Shown here: in pieces, positions 7,731-15,964 of the stretch
Position numbering within the stretch: the stretch's first letter is position 1
Layout of the letters: each line of letters begins with the position of its first letter
From: an uncultured archaeon
GTDB taxonomy: Archaea > Halobacteriota > Methanosarcinia > Methanosarcinales > Methanoperedenaceae
Assembly (NCBI GenBank): GCA_902386205.1
Contig: CABMIH010000020.1
Coordinates: 1 to 48,996, forward strand
Direction: 5' to 3'
Length of the DNA stretch: 48,996 nucleotides
The notes under the pieces: generated by a model
Seen by the model: the letters and a program-made list of their open reading frames with translations, nothing else
Told to the model about the DNA's origin: nothing
Databases searched by the model: none
Position numbers and translations under genes: made by a program

Positions 7731-7940
7731 ACTAGGCTCTTAGTACCACTAAATTCATAAATATATAAATAATGTGTTTTTCAATTTATGATTTTATTGC
7801 TAAAAGAATCTTTGAATTATCGTCTTTAACATATAATTACAGTATTACTACTTAAAACTCACGAAAGAAAAGTGGAATACTTAACGAATAGAGTGACATT
7901 CTGGGGTTCAATTCGGGAAATACATAATCGAAACACCCTA

Positions 7941-8060
7941 TTTTTCAGTATCAAAATGCCTGAACTTCTTTAAGGGGTTAGGTCACAAGATCGAAAAAGT
8001 TAGTCTGCTTGATCTTGAAAAATACTCGCAGGAAGGGTATTTTTTCTTTTTTGCCAAAGG
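7941..8060 (+). pseudogene. Relic 5 of an AAA_14/DUF4143-type ATPase
   Basis: This is nearly identical to 4254-4370 (about 100 of 115 bases by eye). In one frame it reads SKCLNFFKGLGHKIEK, then LLDLEKYSQEGYFFFF. The pattern KxSxxxLExYxEEGYxFFF fits the helix pair that ends the lid region of AAA_14/DUF4143 ATPases. It has no start or continuation and stops resembling the family where it approaches the 3' end of mch. This copy is less eroded than the one at 4.3 kb because it has no indels across the shared block. Confidence 0.5.
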
Positions 8061-8125
8061 GATTATTTTTAGTAACCCCTTGTTCAACTATATCCCTGCT
8101 GCCAATCGACCGCCCAAACCTTTTC

Positions 8126-9085
8126 CTACACCCTCGATATCCCGAAAGATTTCATAAGTACATCCGGGTTTATCCTGCCGCTTGTAAAGCTCTTGGCGCT
8201 TTTCAACTCATTAATCGTTACCTCTGCAGGAGCAAAAACACCGGCATCAACCTTGAAGAAATCAAAACCAGCCTCCTTGAAAGTGGTGTAGAAGGGCTTG
8301 CCATATGAGGAGGAAGTCCCGGAAGGCACCTTTGTTATCAGTTCCTTTACCTTCTCCGCATCGTACTTCACGTTGTAATACGTTTTTCCGCAATATATGA
8401 TGCAATCGTTGGTCGAGCCCATGCATTTTGTGCTGTCTCCTACGATTGGGGAAATAGGAGCGATACCGTATCCGCTTTTTATGGTGTTGATGTCAAAACC
8501 TATGGATTCCATTTTATGGATGCCTGTCTCAACGATCCTGGCCGATATCTGCACAGAACCGGCAATGGAAGCAGTGGGGGCCACCACGATTCGAAGATTT
8601 CCCGGCTCTACGCTGCAGTCCTTTGCGATCTTATCCGTCACCTCTTCAGGAGGAAGTTTGTCGGATTCCAGGACGAGCACTGCATGGTCGCATGAGTCCT
8701 TGTAGTTGATCTCTGCATACAGCTTCTTTGGATTAAGGGAAATGGCGCGGGCAGGACCTGAACCCATTGCAAAGTATTTCCCCACACTGATACGCCATCC
8801 TGCGTATTGCGAAGCCATGCATGCAATCACCGGATGATCGGTATTAACCCTGATCGCAGGGACCATATTCCCATCCAGTTCGAAAGAGACATACTTGATA
8901 TCCGCAAGGTCTGCAAGGCATATCCTTGACAGGTACATACCTGCATCGTATCCGCCCTCGACGTTCACTCCAGCATCCACAACCGTGGCCCCGTTTTTAT
9001 ATTCATGTATCTCAACATTTATCTTATCTGCTCTGTCAAGCATCTCATTGAATGCACAGAGCCCGGTTTCGTTTACGCTTACCAT
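8126..9085 (-). CDS. mch: Methenyltetrahydromethanopterin cyclohydrolase
   Basis: Mch interconverts methenyl- and formyl-tetrahydromethanopterin in the cytoplasm, a central step of methanogenesis, or of methane oxidation in reverse. The 319 residues match the family's usual length. Recognisable blocks are [14 protein letters not shown] at the start, [22 protein letters not shown], the C-terminal-half segments [13 protein letters not shown] and [16 protein letters not shown], and [15 protein letters not shown] at the end. I prefer the ATG at 9085 over a TTG two codons earlier. It lies 93 bp downstream of a small ORF that itself follows mcrD, so the three may form one transcription unit. No defects are seen. 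Confidence 0.96.
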   Translation of the reverse strand: MVSVNETGLCAFNEMLDRADKINVEIHEYKNGATVVDAGVNVEGGYDAGMYLSRICLADLADIKYVSFELDGNMVPAIRVNTDHPVIACMASQYAGWRISVGKYFAMGSGPARAISLNPKKLYAEINYKDSCDHAVLVLESDKLPPEEVTDKIAKDCSVEPGNLRIVVAPTASIAGSVQISARIVETGIHKMESIGFDINTIKSGYGIAPISPIVGDSTKCMGSTNDCIIYCGKTYYNVKYDAEKVKELITKVPSGTSSSYGKPFYTTFKEAGFDFFKVDAGVFAPAEVTINELKSAKSFTSGRINPDVLMKSFGISRV

Positions 9086-9178
9086 ATTCAAATCGCCGGA
9101 AGCAGGTTTGATATTCCTGATACATAAATCTGGTTATTTTGATCGGTCATTCAAAATAACAGACACTAATTATAAATG

Positions 9179-9337
9179 TTACCTGGCTATCGCCGCGCGG
9201 TCTCCTATCGTCACTATTATGTTGTTAATTTCCTGACCAGTCGGTTCCCTGTTGTTTTCCATCTCAAAGATATCTATTATCGCACTAAAGGTGCAATGCA
9301 GTTTGTCGGTTGTTTTTCTTCTGGCGCATCGTGTCAT
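9179..9337 (-). CDS. Small ORF between mcrD and mch
   Basis: A 52-codon frame starts with ATG 3 bp after the mcrD stop and ends 93 bp before mch. The product begins MTRCARRKTTDKLHC and ends TIGDRAAIAR. It has two early Cys, a basic N-terminus and a compact mixed alpha/beta-looking remainder. The tight spacing to mcrD suggests coupled translation. I know no family for it. It could be a real methanogenesis-associated small protein or merely an open frame; comparing other genomes with mcrD-mch adjacency would decide. Confidence 0.4.
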   Translation of the reverse strand: MTRCARRKTTDKLHCTFSAIIDIFEMENNREPTGQEINNIIVTIGDRAAIAR

Positions 9338-9340
9338 GTA

Positions 9341-9862
9341 TTATTCCTTTCCATCATCTTTTCTAAAGACACAGATATTTTTTTCTGCTTTCGAATGGGG
9401 ATCGACCAGGCCGAGTATCCGCTCGTCTTCAAGATTTATCCTTTCATCATCCTTGCCTTTGAACCCGTACTTACCGTAATCCGTCAGTGTGGGTTTTCTC
9501 TTTATGAAGTGGCCGCGCTTTAATTCAAAGGAAAAGGGAAGTGCCCGCTCACATGCGTTCCTCACTTCCTCCATGACATTTTCATCCTCAACTTCGACAA
9601 TTATTTCTCCCACTATGACGTGCAATTCGAATGCGCAATCCCCGACATTGATAACTCTCATGCCGGGATGGTTTACATCCGTGCCTGTTCCTGGTCCGCA
9701 TGTCACCTTTCTTGGCAGGTTTTTCCCGCTTATCAGCATTCTTATTACACCATCTACCCTGTCGATCTCGTTTAGGATTTTTTCAGCGGTCTCAGGTTGT
9801 AACAACCGCTGGGGAGATACTCTTATCTGGATGGGTTTGTCTATTGATGCAGCGTTTTCCAT
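9341..9862 (-). CDS. mcrD: Methyl-coenzyme M reductase operon protein D
   Basis: McrD is a small accessory protein linked to maturation of methyl-coenzyme M reductase; it is normally encoded between mcrB and mcrC. The 173-residue product shows the family blocks in order: VSPQRLLQPETAEKILNEI, then RMLISGKNLP, then CGPGTGTDVNHPG, then GEIIVEVED, then CERALPFSF and KPTLTDYGKYG. The last 35 residues (after KYGFKG) are a charged tail beyond the conserved core. Here it is not next to mcrBCGA; its neighbours are a 52-residue ORF and mch. This is unlike the classical mcrBDCGA operon. Start ATG at 9862. Confidence 0.93.
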   Translation of the reverse strand: MENAASIDKPIQIRVSPQRLLQPETAEKILNEIDRVDGVIRMLISGKNLPRKVTCGPGTGTDVNHPGMRVINVGDCAFELHVIVGEIIVEVEDENVMEEVRNACERALPFSFELKRGHFIKRKPTLTDYGKYGFKGKDDERINLEDERILGLVDPHSKAEKNICVFRKDDGKE

Positions 9863-10021
9863 TCAATTCTCCTTCTTTTATACAATTTGATGATGTATAA
9901 CATATTAAAGGTTTTGGTTCGTATATCTGCGAATGAAATAATTAATCATATTTAAATTTGCTCTGTCCTGGATAAAGTCGCAGACCCACCGCGGAATCTT
10001 TATATCTATCTACCTTGTAAT

Positions 10022-11470
10022 TTGTACCAGAATTATTCGGAGGATGGTACTATTCGCGGATACGATGACGATAGGAAAATAAGGAACTTCATTTTGATTG
10101 CACTGATCGGAGGAATAATAGGCGGAGTCGCACTTGACAATGTGGTAAAAGGCGCTATCTGGCCTGAATCTTCGAGTTTATATGTCATGAACATACCCAA
10201 TAATATTGGTGTCGGCAAAATTACAAATGTAACCTTCGTTACATACAATAACAGCGGGACAGTAGGTGATGTGAATATAACGCTTGACGGCGCGGCTTCT
10301 ACACGTGGGAAGACCGACAGGAATGGGATGCTCGTGCTCTCAGCCAATGTCACATCAAATGGGAGCATAAATGTAGTAGGGGAAAAATCAGGCTACAGGA
10401 ACGCAACTTCAGTGATCAGGACCACACCCGGCCTTGATATCAGCGTCTCGCCTTCATCCATAACTTCAGGAACAGCGACATTTGTTACATTGTCGGCATA
10501 CAGCGTTGGCGCACCTGTTGATGTCGCATCAGTGAATCTTTCAGGCGCCGGCGTAGCTATCGATGGCGTCACCACATCAAATGGCCAGATTGTAATATCT
10601 GTAAACGCCTCTAATACAGGCCCGATTACGGCAAGTGTCAGGAAGGCAGGATATGCCGATGGTTCTGCAACAATTGTCTCAACAGCCCAGCAAATATTGA
10701 GTATTTCATCAAGTCATTCGACACTGACCGTTAATGTTCCGGTCTATGTTACGTTCCTTGTGACGGCCGGCGGCTCAGGCGTTAACAACGCCAGGATAAC
10801 TTTGAGCGGTGCAGTGACTGGCAGCGGCATTACCAACCAGGACGGCAAGGCCATCATACTGGTGACACCCCAGGCCACAGGTACGATAACGGCTACAGCA
10901 AATGCTACAGGTTATGCAGGCAGTTCTACCACCATAACTTCGTCAAATACACAATCATTATCCCTTGCTGTAAATCCCACAACAGTTACTGCAGGAGTAC
11001 CGGCTTATGTGGAATTCACATCAATGAGCGGCAATAACGCCATAGGTGAAGTAAATATCACACTTTCCGGTGCTGCGGGCGGGAATGGGATAACAAACCA
11101 GAATGGCCGTGTGATACTGCAGGTCAATGCAACAGGTACGGGTACAATAACCGCATCTGCAAGCAAGCCGGGTTATTCAAGCTCAAGCCTCACATTCGCC
11201 GCCGTCGGGCAGCCTACCCTTGGAGTGAGTGCAAGCCCACCCAATGTAACTAATGGGGTACCTACTTATGTGGTATTCACAGTAACAAGCGGCGGCTCTG
11301 CCATCAGCGGCGCGACCGTGAGCGTGTCGGGCGGAGGCGTAAGCGCAGACGGGATGACAAATTCGGCAGGCCAGGCAACGATGCTGCTAAATGCGGCAGG
11401 TAGCGGAACTATAAATGTAGTGGTACAGAAAGCAGGATATATCAATGGGCTGATGACGTTGGCCCATTGA
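10022..11470 (+). CDS. Membrane-anchored protein with five Ig-like repeats
   Basis: The 482-residue product has a charged 22-residue N-terminus, one hydrophobic segment (NFILIALIGGIIGGVAL, about residues 24-40), and then five repeats of about 86 residues. Each repeat follows the plan SxxxxTVxxGVPxYVxFT, then VNITLSGA, then GITNQxGxxxLxVNAxGTGTITAxxxKxGY. Such bacterial Ig-like (invasin/PEGA-style) repeats form extracellular stalks. Many NxS/T sites and Thr/Ser richness suggest S-layer-type glycosylation. The start is a TTG at 10022 with no ribosome site. A TATA-like TTTATATC about 20 nt upstream makes a nearly leaderless mRNA likely. It converges on the next gene with a 5-bp gap. Confidence 0.65.
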   Translation: MYQNYSEDGTIRGYDDDRKIRNFILIALIGGIIGGVALDNVVKGAIWPESSSLYVMNIPNNIGVGKITNVTFVTYNNSGTVGDVNITLDGAASTRGKTDRNGMLVLSANVTSNGSINVVGEKSGYRNATSVIRTTPGLDISVSPSSITSGTATFVTLSAYSVGAPVDVASVNLSGAGVAIDGVTTSNGQIVISVNASNTGPITASVRKAGYADGSATIVSTAQQILSISSSHSTLTVNVPVYVTFLVTAGGSGVNNARITLSGAVTGSGITNQDGKAIILVTPQATGTITATANATGYAGSSTTITSSNTQSLSLAVNPTTVTAGVPAYVEFTSMSGNNAIGEVNITLSGAAGGNGITNQNGRVILQVNATGTGTITASASKPGYSSSSLTFAAVGQPTLGVSASPPNVTNGVPTYVVFTVTSGGSAISGATVSVSGGGVSADGMTNSAGQATMLLNAAGSGTINVVVQKAGYINGLMTLAH

Positions 11471-11475
11471 TTTTT

Positions 11476-11733
11476 TTATCCTATCATCAATATTAATATT
11501 CTAATAATTATCAACACCCAACCCACGGCCACAACTATCCATATCGCTTTTTTTGCGACTTCTGCTATTGCAAGGAAGATTGTCAGTATAACAAGCATCC
11601 CGATGGCATCGACTATGGTCTGCGGGATTAAAACCCCTGAAATCGATTGGACCAACCCGACTATCTTTTCACTTATCCAGTGCCCTATCGTATAGATAAA
11701 GGCCATAACGGTAGTTAGTAAATCTTCTGCCAT
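11476..11733 (-). CDS. Small membrane protein, two helices
   Basis: An 85-residue protein with an amphipathic N-terminal third and two strongly hydrophobic stretches. These are TIVDAIGMLVILTIFLAIAEVA (about residues 39-60) and AIWIVVAVGWVLIIIRILILM (about 63-83). No family is recognised. It ends 5 bp from the Ig-repeat gene on the other strand and is a single-gene unit. A role in the envelope is the only thing the sequence suggests. The start is ATG at 11733 following GGTGATATAA. Confidence 0.65.
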   Translation of the reverse strand: MAEDLLTTVMAFIYTIGHWISEKIVGLVQSISGVLIPQTIVDAIGMLVILTIFLAIAEVAKKAIWIVVAVGWVLIIIRILILMIG

Positions 11734-11845
11734 TTATATCACCTTCAGTCCTTTTTGATACCTCTTATTTCTATTAGGTATTGGGGATTTAAACTTACCT
11801 GCATCCCGGCAGGTTAATATAAGTACAAAGACTTATAAATTAGTA

Positions 11846-11867
11846 ATATAACGTTATATCGTTATAT
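11846..11867. promoter_or_regulatory. Three-half-site operator candidate before satD-like gene
   Basis: ATATAAC-GTTATAT forms a perfect 14-bp palindrome, and after one C the half-site GTTATAT is repeated a third time. The array ends about 22 bp before the ATG of a protein that carries its own C-terminal helix-turn-helix, so autoregulation is plausible. It overlaps the AT-rich promoter region. Confidence 0.5.
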
Positions 11868-11888
11868 TATGCTCAATCGGTGTCCGGT

Positions 11889-12554
11889 ATGAAAAATAAG
11901 AAAATCTATGCAGTTATTACAGGAGATCTGGTTGGTTCATCCAGATTCAAGATAGGAAGACAGCGGGAGGAAGTTTTATTAACCCTTAAAGATTCGTTCA
12001 AAAAGATCGGATCACCCGATATTATCGCATCGCCATTTGTGATTTACAGGGGAGACAGCTTCCAGGGAGTAATATCAAAACCTGAAGAGGCGCTTCGAAC
12101 CGCAATAATTCTCCGGGCAAATCTATTATCCATGTTCAAGGGGAAAGGGGTCCGCCTGGATGCAAGGATCGCCATTGGTCTGGGAACTATTGATTATTTA
12201 CCCAAAAAACAGGTAGGAGAGGGGGATGGTGAAGCTTTCAGGAACTCAGGCATGGAACTTGACAGGATGAAAAAAGAAGAACAGAAATTGATCGTAAAGA
12301 CGCCGTGGCAGGATATAAATGATGAATTACGGACAGAATGTGCACTATTTGATGCGCTGATCCAGAGATGGACAAAAGAACAGGCTGAAGCGATCGTATA
12401 TCATATCCTGGGATCAAAACAAGAGGAAATAGCCGGAATTCTTGGTATCAGCCAGCCGGCAGTATTCCAGCGCCTGAAATCCGGAAGTTACCGGGCGGTC
12501 CAGATATTTTTAGAGCGTTTTAAAACCATCATACAGTATAAGGCTATTGAATAA
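11889..12554 (+). CDS. SatD-like protein with C-terminal HTH
   Basis: A 221-residue SatD-family protein. The N-terminal KIYAVITGDLVGSSRF is the family signature, and the middle part (VIYRGDSFQG, LDARIAIGLG) completes a globular domain distantly like nucleotide-cyclase folds. The C-terminus is a sigma-type helix-turn-helix (GSKQEEIAGILGISQPAVFQRLKSG). SatD proteins are often encoded beside DUF3307 membrane proteins, as here (31 bp apart). The exact function is not established. A GTG three codons upstream (11880) is an alternative start. A palindromic site lies just upstream. Confidence 0.8.
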   Translation: MKNKKIYAVITGDLVGSSRFKIGRQREEVLLTLKDSFKKIGSPDIIASPFVIYRGDSFQGVISKPEEALRTAIILRANLLSMFKGKGVRLDARIAIGLGTIDYLPKKQVGEGDGEAFRNSGMELDRMKKEEQKLIVKTPWQDINDELRTECALFDALIQRWTKEQAEAIVYHILGSKQEEIAGILGISQPAVFQRLKSGSYRAVQIFLERFKTIIQYKAIE

Positions 12555-12585
12555 TATTAATGCAAAATAAGGTGAAGGGCTTATA

Positions 12586-13308
12586 ATGATTACACAAATG
12601 GAAACATCATTGCTTATCAGGTTAATAATATCACACCTGGTTACTGATTTCTTATTTCAAAGCGATTCGTGGGTGAAGCAGCGGTTCAATAACGGCTGGT
12701 TTTCAAAACATCTTTATGTGCATGGAATAATCGGAGGAGTGCTGGCATATTTTTTCTCAGGATTGTGGAGCTATACCTGGATCCCTGTTGCAGTTGGCTT
12801 CACCCATATCATAATCGATGGTATAAAAATAAAACATGAAGATAATCTCCAGTCTTTCCTGGCAGACCAGTTCGCGCATTTTATAATCCTTCTGGGTGTA
12901 TGGCTATTGATAATCAATCCAAAAACCGAAGATCTGGAAGTTTTAAAGCAGTTCTTCCTGCCCGGAATAAAAATATGGGTGATAATCGGCGCATACTTTG
13001 TAATAATCTGGCCAGGTAGTGTGCTTATCAGCAAAATAACAGACAAATGGAGGGAGGATATATTTGAAAAAGAAGACAGCAGCAGAAGTTTAGAGAAAGC
13101 AGGAAGATGGATAGGCATACTGGAACGTTTCCTGATTCTCACATTTGTTCTTTTACAGCAATATGCAGCGATAGGTTTTTTGGTGGCTGCGAAATCGATT
13201 TTCAGATTCAGTGAATCCCGCAAAGCTGGAGAGTATGTTTTAATCGGGACCTTGCTCAGTTTTACTATTGCTATTATTGTTGGTTTAATTGTAAACCTGT
13301 TTTCGTAA
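12586..13308 (+). CDS. DUF3307 membrane protein
   Basis: A 240-residue polytopic membrane protein of the DUF3307 family. It has the early LLIRLIISHLVTDFLFQSDSWV helix with a conserved His-Asp pair, then KHLYVHGIIGG. The third conserved block is FTHIIIDGIKI followed by FLADQFAHFIILL. These conserved His and Asp residues within helices suggest metal-dependent chemistry, but no reaction is known to me. It forms an operon with the SatD-like gene upstream. The start ATG is preceded by GGTGAAGGG. Confidence 0.8.
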   Translation: MITQMETSLLIRLIISHLVTDFLFQSDSWVKQRFNNGWFSKHLYVHGIIGGVLAYFFSGLWSYTWIPVAVGFTHIIIDGIKIKHEDNLQSFLADQFAHFIILLGVWLLIINPKTEDLEVLKQFFLPGIKIWVIIGAYFVIIWPGSVLISKITDKWREDIFEKEDSSRSLEKAGRWIGILERFLILTFVLLQQYAAIGFLVAAKSIFRFSESRKAGEYVLIGTLLSFTIAIIVGLIVNLFS

Positions 13309-13357
13309 GGACATTTACTGAGAATTAAAGGATGGACAACAGGTAACCTTAAATGTC

Positions 13358-13396
13358 CTCCTGTCATTCTTTGTATGTCTCTAAAAAAAGAGATAC
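13358..13396 (+). repeat. Duplicate 3' end of the zinc-ribbon gene
   Basis: CCTCCTGTCATTCTTTGTAT-GTCTCTAAAAAA here repeats the end of the following small gene (13536-13571, CTGTCATTCTTCGAATATATCTAAAAAA). Translated, the copies read CHSLYVSKK and CHSSNISKK. I take this as the surviving 3' tail of a second tandem copy of the gene, the rest being deleted. Confidence 0.5.
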
Positions 13397-13415
13397 GAAA
13401 CGAGTGAATATAAAT

Positions 13416-13571
13416 ATGTGTAGTGCCAGGGATGAATTTAAAATAAATCTTTTGAGAGACGTAGGACTATTCGAATGTGTATGTAGAGATTGTGGAAATA
13501 AGTTCAAAGGGCTGCCAGTAGATAAAATTGAGTGCCCTGCCTGTCATTCTTCGAATATATCTAAAAAATAG
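13416..13571 (+). CDS. Small zinc-ribbon protein
   Basis: A 51-residue protein with a rubredoxin-like or zinc-ribbon pattern CRDCGNKFKGLPVDKIECPACHSSNI. The two CxxC knuckles are 17 residues apart and the C-terminus is basic. Such proteins bind Zn and often nucleic acids or other proteins. The frame is open upstream to 13353, but those codons belong to a duplicated gene tail, so I start at the ATG at 13416. It stands alone between DUF3307 and cdc48. Confidence 0.65.
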   Translation: MCSARDEFKINLLRDVGLFECVCRDCGNKFKGLPVDKIECPACHSSNISKK

Positions 13572-13702
13572 AATTCCAAAATACATAGATGGACACGTTT
13601 TGATTGTTGTCTGATTCAAACCGTTAATCTTTTCTTCATAGAGGAATTTATTAATCATCAGTATCATCAAAATAAGATAGAACTCTAACTAAAGGAAGAA
13701 TT

Positions 13703-15964
13703 ATGGAAAAAAGCGTTAGACTGAAAGTGGCCGAAGCGGACCAGAGAGATGTCGGGAAAGGAATAGTCCGGATAGATGAGAAATACAGGAATGCTATCGG
13801 AGTCAACATATTTGATATTGTTGAAATAACAGGTGAACGTTCAGCTTCTGCCATGGTGGGAAGATCATATCCCCAGGATGAAGGATTTGATGTCATAAGA
13901 ATGGACGGCCTCCTCCGAATGAATGCAAAAACAAGCATCGGGGAATCAGTGGAAGTCAAAAAGGCAGAGTGGAAAGAAGCAAAAAAGGTCACCCTTGCAC
14001 CGGTGATAGCCAACATCCATATCTATGCGCCCAGCGAAAGCCTGCGTGCGATTTTTCATAACAGGACTGTCACGAAGGGGGATATAATCTCAACCACGAG
14101 CGTCCGCAAACCAAGGGAATCAATGGGTTCCGATGTTATGTTCGAGCATGTTTTCGAAGGAATGTTCCCGTCATTCGGTCTTGGAGAGATAAAGCTCCAG
14201 GTCGTCTCCACTTCACCGGCAGGAATAGTCAAGATAACTGACATAACTGAAATGGAACTCCTGCCTGAAGCTGTAGCTATGGAACAGGAAATACCGGAGG
14301 TCATGTATGAGGATCTCGGCGGTATAAAACCCGCTATAACCAAGATCAGGGAGATAATAGAGCTGCCTTTAAAACATCCTGAACTCTTCAACCGCCTTGG
14401 TATCGATGCGCCAAAAGGAGTGCTCCTTCACGGGGCCCCGGGTACAGGGAAAACGATGCTCGCAAAGGCTGTGGCTAATGAAAGCGATGCATATTTCATT
14501 ACTATAAACGGCCCTGAGATCATGTCAAAATATTACGGGGAGAGCGAACACAAGCTGCGGGAGGCCTTCGATGAGGCCGAGAAAAATACCCCGGCCATAA
14601 TATTCATCGATGAGATAGATAGCATTGCCCCGAAAAGGGCCGAGGTCACAGGTGAAGTGGAGCGGAGAGTGGTAGCACAGCTTCTCTCCCTCATGGACGG
14701 ATTAAAATCCAGGAAGAATGTGATAGTGATAGGGGCGACGAACCGGCCTGAGGCCCTGGACATGGCGCTTCGCCGGCCCGGCAGGTTTGACCGCGAGATA
14801 GAACTCAGGGTACCTGACCGCGACGGCAGGCGGGAGATATTCCAGATACATACCCGCGGGATGCCGCTTGCCGAAGATGTGAGCCTGGATGCGCTGGCAG
14901 ACCGCACATACGGATTCGTGGGCGCAGATATAGCAGCCATGTGCCGCGAGGCTGCAATGACATCGCTCCGCCGGGTTCTCCCTGAGATAGATCTTGAACA
15001 AAAGGTGATACCGAAAGAGACGCTGGATAAACTCGTTATCAAAGGTTCAGACTTTGAAGAGGTCATGAAAGAAGTGCAGCCATCGGCTCTTCGGGAAATA
15101 TTGTTTGAAGTCCCGAACGTGACATGGGAAGATATCGGAGGGCTTGATGATGTAAAATCCCTTCTATCCGAGGCCGTGGAATGGCCGTTAAGATACGGTG
15201 AATCTTTCAAGCGGATAGGTGTTGAAGCCCCCAAAGGCGTACTCCTGTACGGCCCCCCAGGCACTGGCAAGACCCTTCTTGCAAAAGCCATTGCCAATGA
15301 AAGCGAGGCCAATTTCATAACTGTTAAGGGCAGCGACGTTTTATCAAAATGGTATGGCGAATCTGAAAAGCATATAGCAGAAGTCTTCAAAAAGGCGCGC
15401 CAGGTGGCACCTACCATCATTTTCCTTGATGAGCTTGATGCGCTTGCTCCTGTCAGGGGATCTGCCGAGGGTGAGCCCCATGTGACAGAGCGTATCGTCA
15501 ATCAACTGCTTTCCGAGCTTGATGGTCTGGAGGAACTGCGCGGGGTCATTGTAGTAGCAGCCACCAACAGGCCCGACATTATCGATCCTGCACTGCTGCG
15601 CCCTGGCAGGTTTGATGAAATGATACTTGTGCCGGTCCCTGATGAAAAGACAAGACTTGAGGTATTCAAGGTACATACAAAGAAAATGGCGGTTGGCAGC
15701 GACGTTGATATTAAGAAACTTGTTGAGATCACTGAAGATTTCACGGGGGCTGATATCGCGGCAGTTTGCAAGAAAGCGGGACGCTTCGCCATGAGGGAGA
15801 ACATTAATGCGGAAAAGGTCAGGCATGCGCATTTCCTGGCCGCTGTGGAAGAGACCGGCCCCTCGGTCACGTCAGATATTATGGGGTATTACGAAAAAAT
15901 AAAAGATGAGTTGCGAAAGAAACGCTCAAAACAGATAGAGACAAGACCCGGAATATATGTATGA
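13703..15964 (+). CDS. Cdc48/p97-type AAA+ ATPase
   Basis: A hexameric unfoldase of the Cdc48/VAT family, 753 residues, full length. The N-domain (residues 1-200) begins with [18 protein letters not shown]. The D1 ring has Walker A GAPGTGKT (about 244) and Walker [15 protein letters not shown]. The D2 ring has Walker A GPPGTGKT (about 517) and Walker [16 protein letters not shown], with arginine-finger RPGRFD motifs in each. It extracts and unfolds proteins for the archaeal proteasome. The start ATG follows AAGGAAG at good distance. Its last codons overlap the next gene (ATGA), so it leads an operon with amrS and taw1. A 322-codon antisense frame is a codon-bias shadow. Confidence 0.97.
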   Translation: MEKSVRLKVAEADQRDVGKGIVRIDEKYRNAIGVNIFDIVEITGERSASAMVGRSYPQDEGFDVIRMDGLLRMNAKTSIGESVEVKKAEWKEAKKVTLAPVIANIHIYAPSESLRAIFHNRTVTKGDIISTTSVRKPRESMGSDVMFEHVFEGMFPSFGLGEIKLQVVSTSPAGIVKITDITEMELLPEAVAMEQEIPEVMYEDLGGIKPAITKIREIIELPLKHPELFNRLGIDAPKGVLLHGAPGTGKTMLAKAVANESDAYFITINGPEIMSKYYGESEHKLREAFDEAEKNTPAIIFIDEIDSIAPKRAEVTGEVERRVVAQLLSLMDGLKSRKNVIVIGATNRPEALDMALRRPGRFDREIELRVPDRDGRREIFQIHTRGMPLAEDVSLDALADRTYGFVGADIAAMCREAAMTSLRRVLPEIDLEQKVIPKETLDKLVIKGSDFEEVMKEVQPSALREILFEVPNVTWEDIGGLDDVKSLLSEAVEWPLRYGESFKRIGVEAPKGVLLYGPPGTGKTLLAKAIANESEANFITVKGSDVLSKWYGESEKHIAEVFKKARQVAPTIIFLDELDALAPVRGSAEGEPHVTERIVNQLLSELDGLEELRGVIVVAATNRPDIIDPALLRPGRFDEMILVPVPDEKTRLEVFKVHTKKMAVGSDVDIKKLVEITEDFTGADIAAVCKKAGRFAMRENINAEKVRHAHFLAAVEETGPSVTSDIMGYYEKIKDELRKKRSKQIETRPGIYV

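Noticed and set aside
14533-15501. 322-codon frame antisense to cdc48
   Set aside because: It mirrors the third-base pattern of a well supported gene, has no ribosome site and reads as low-complexity Ser/Arg sequence.
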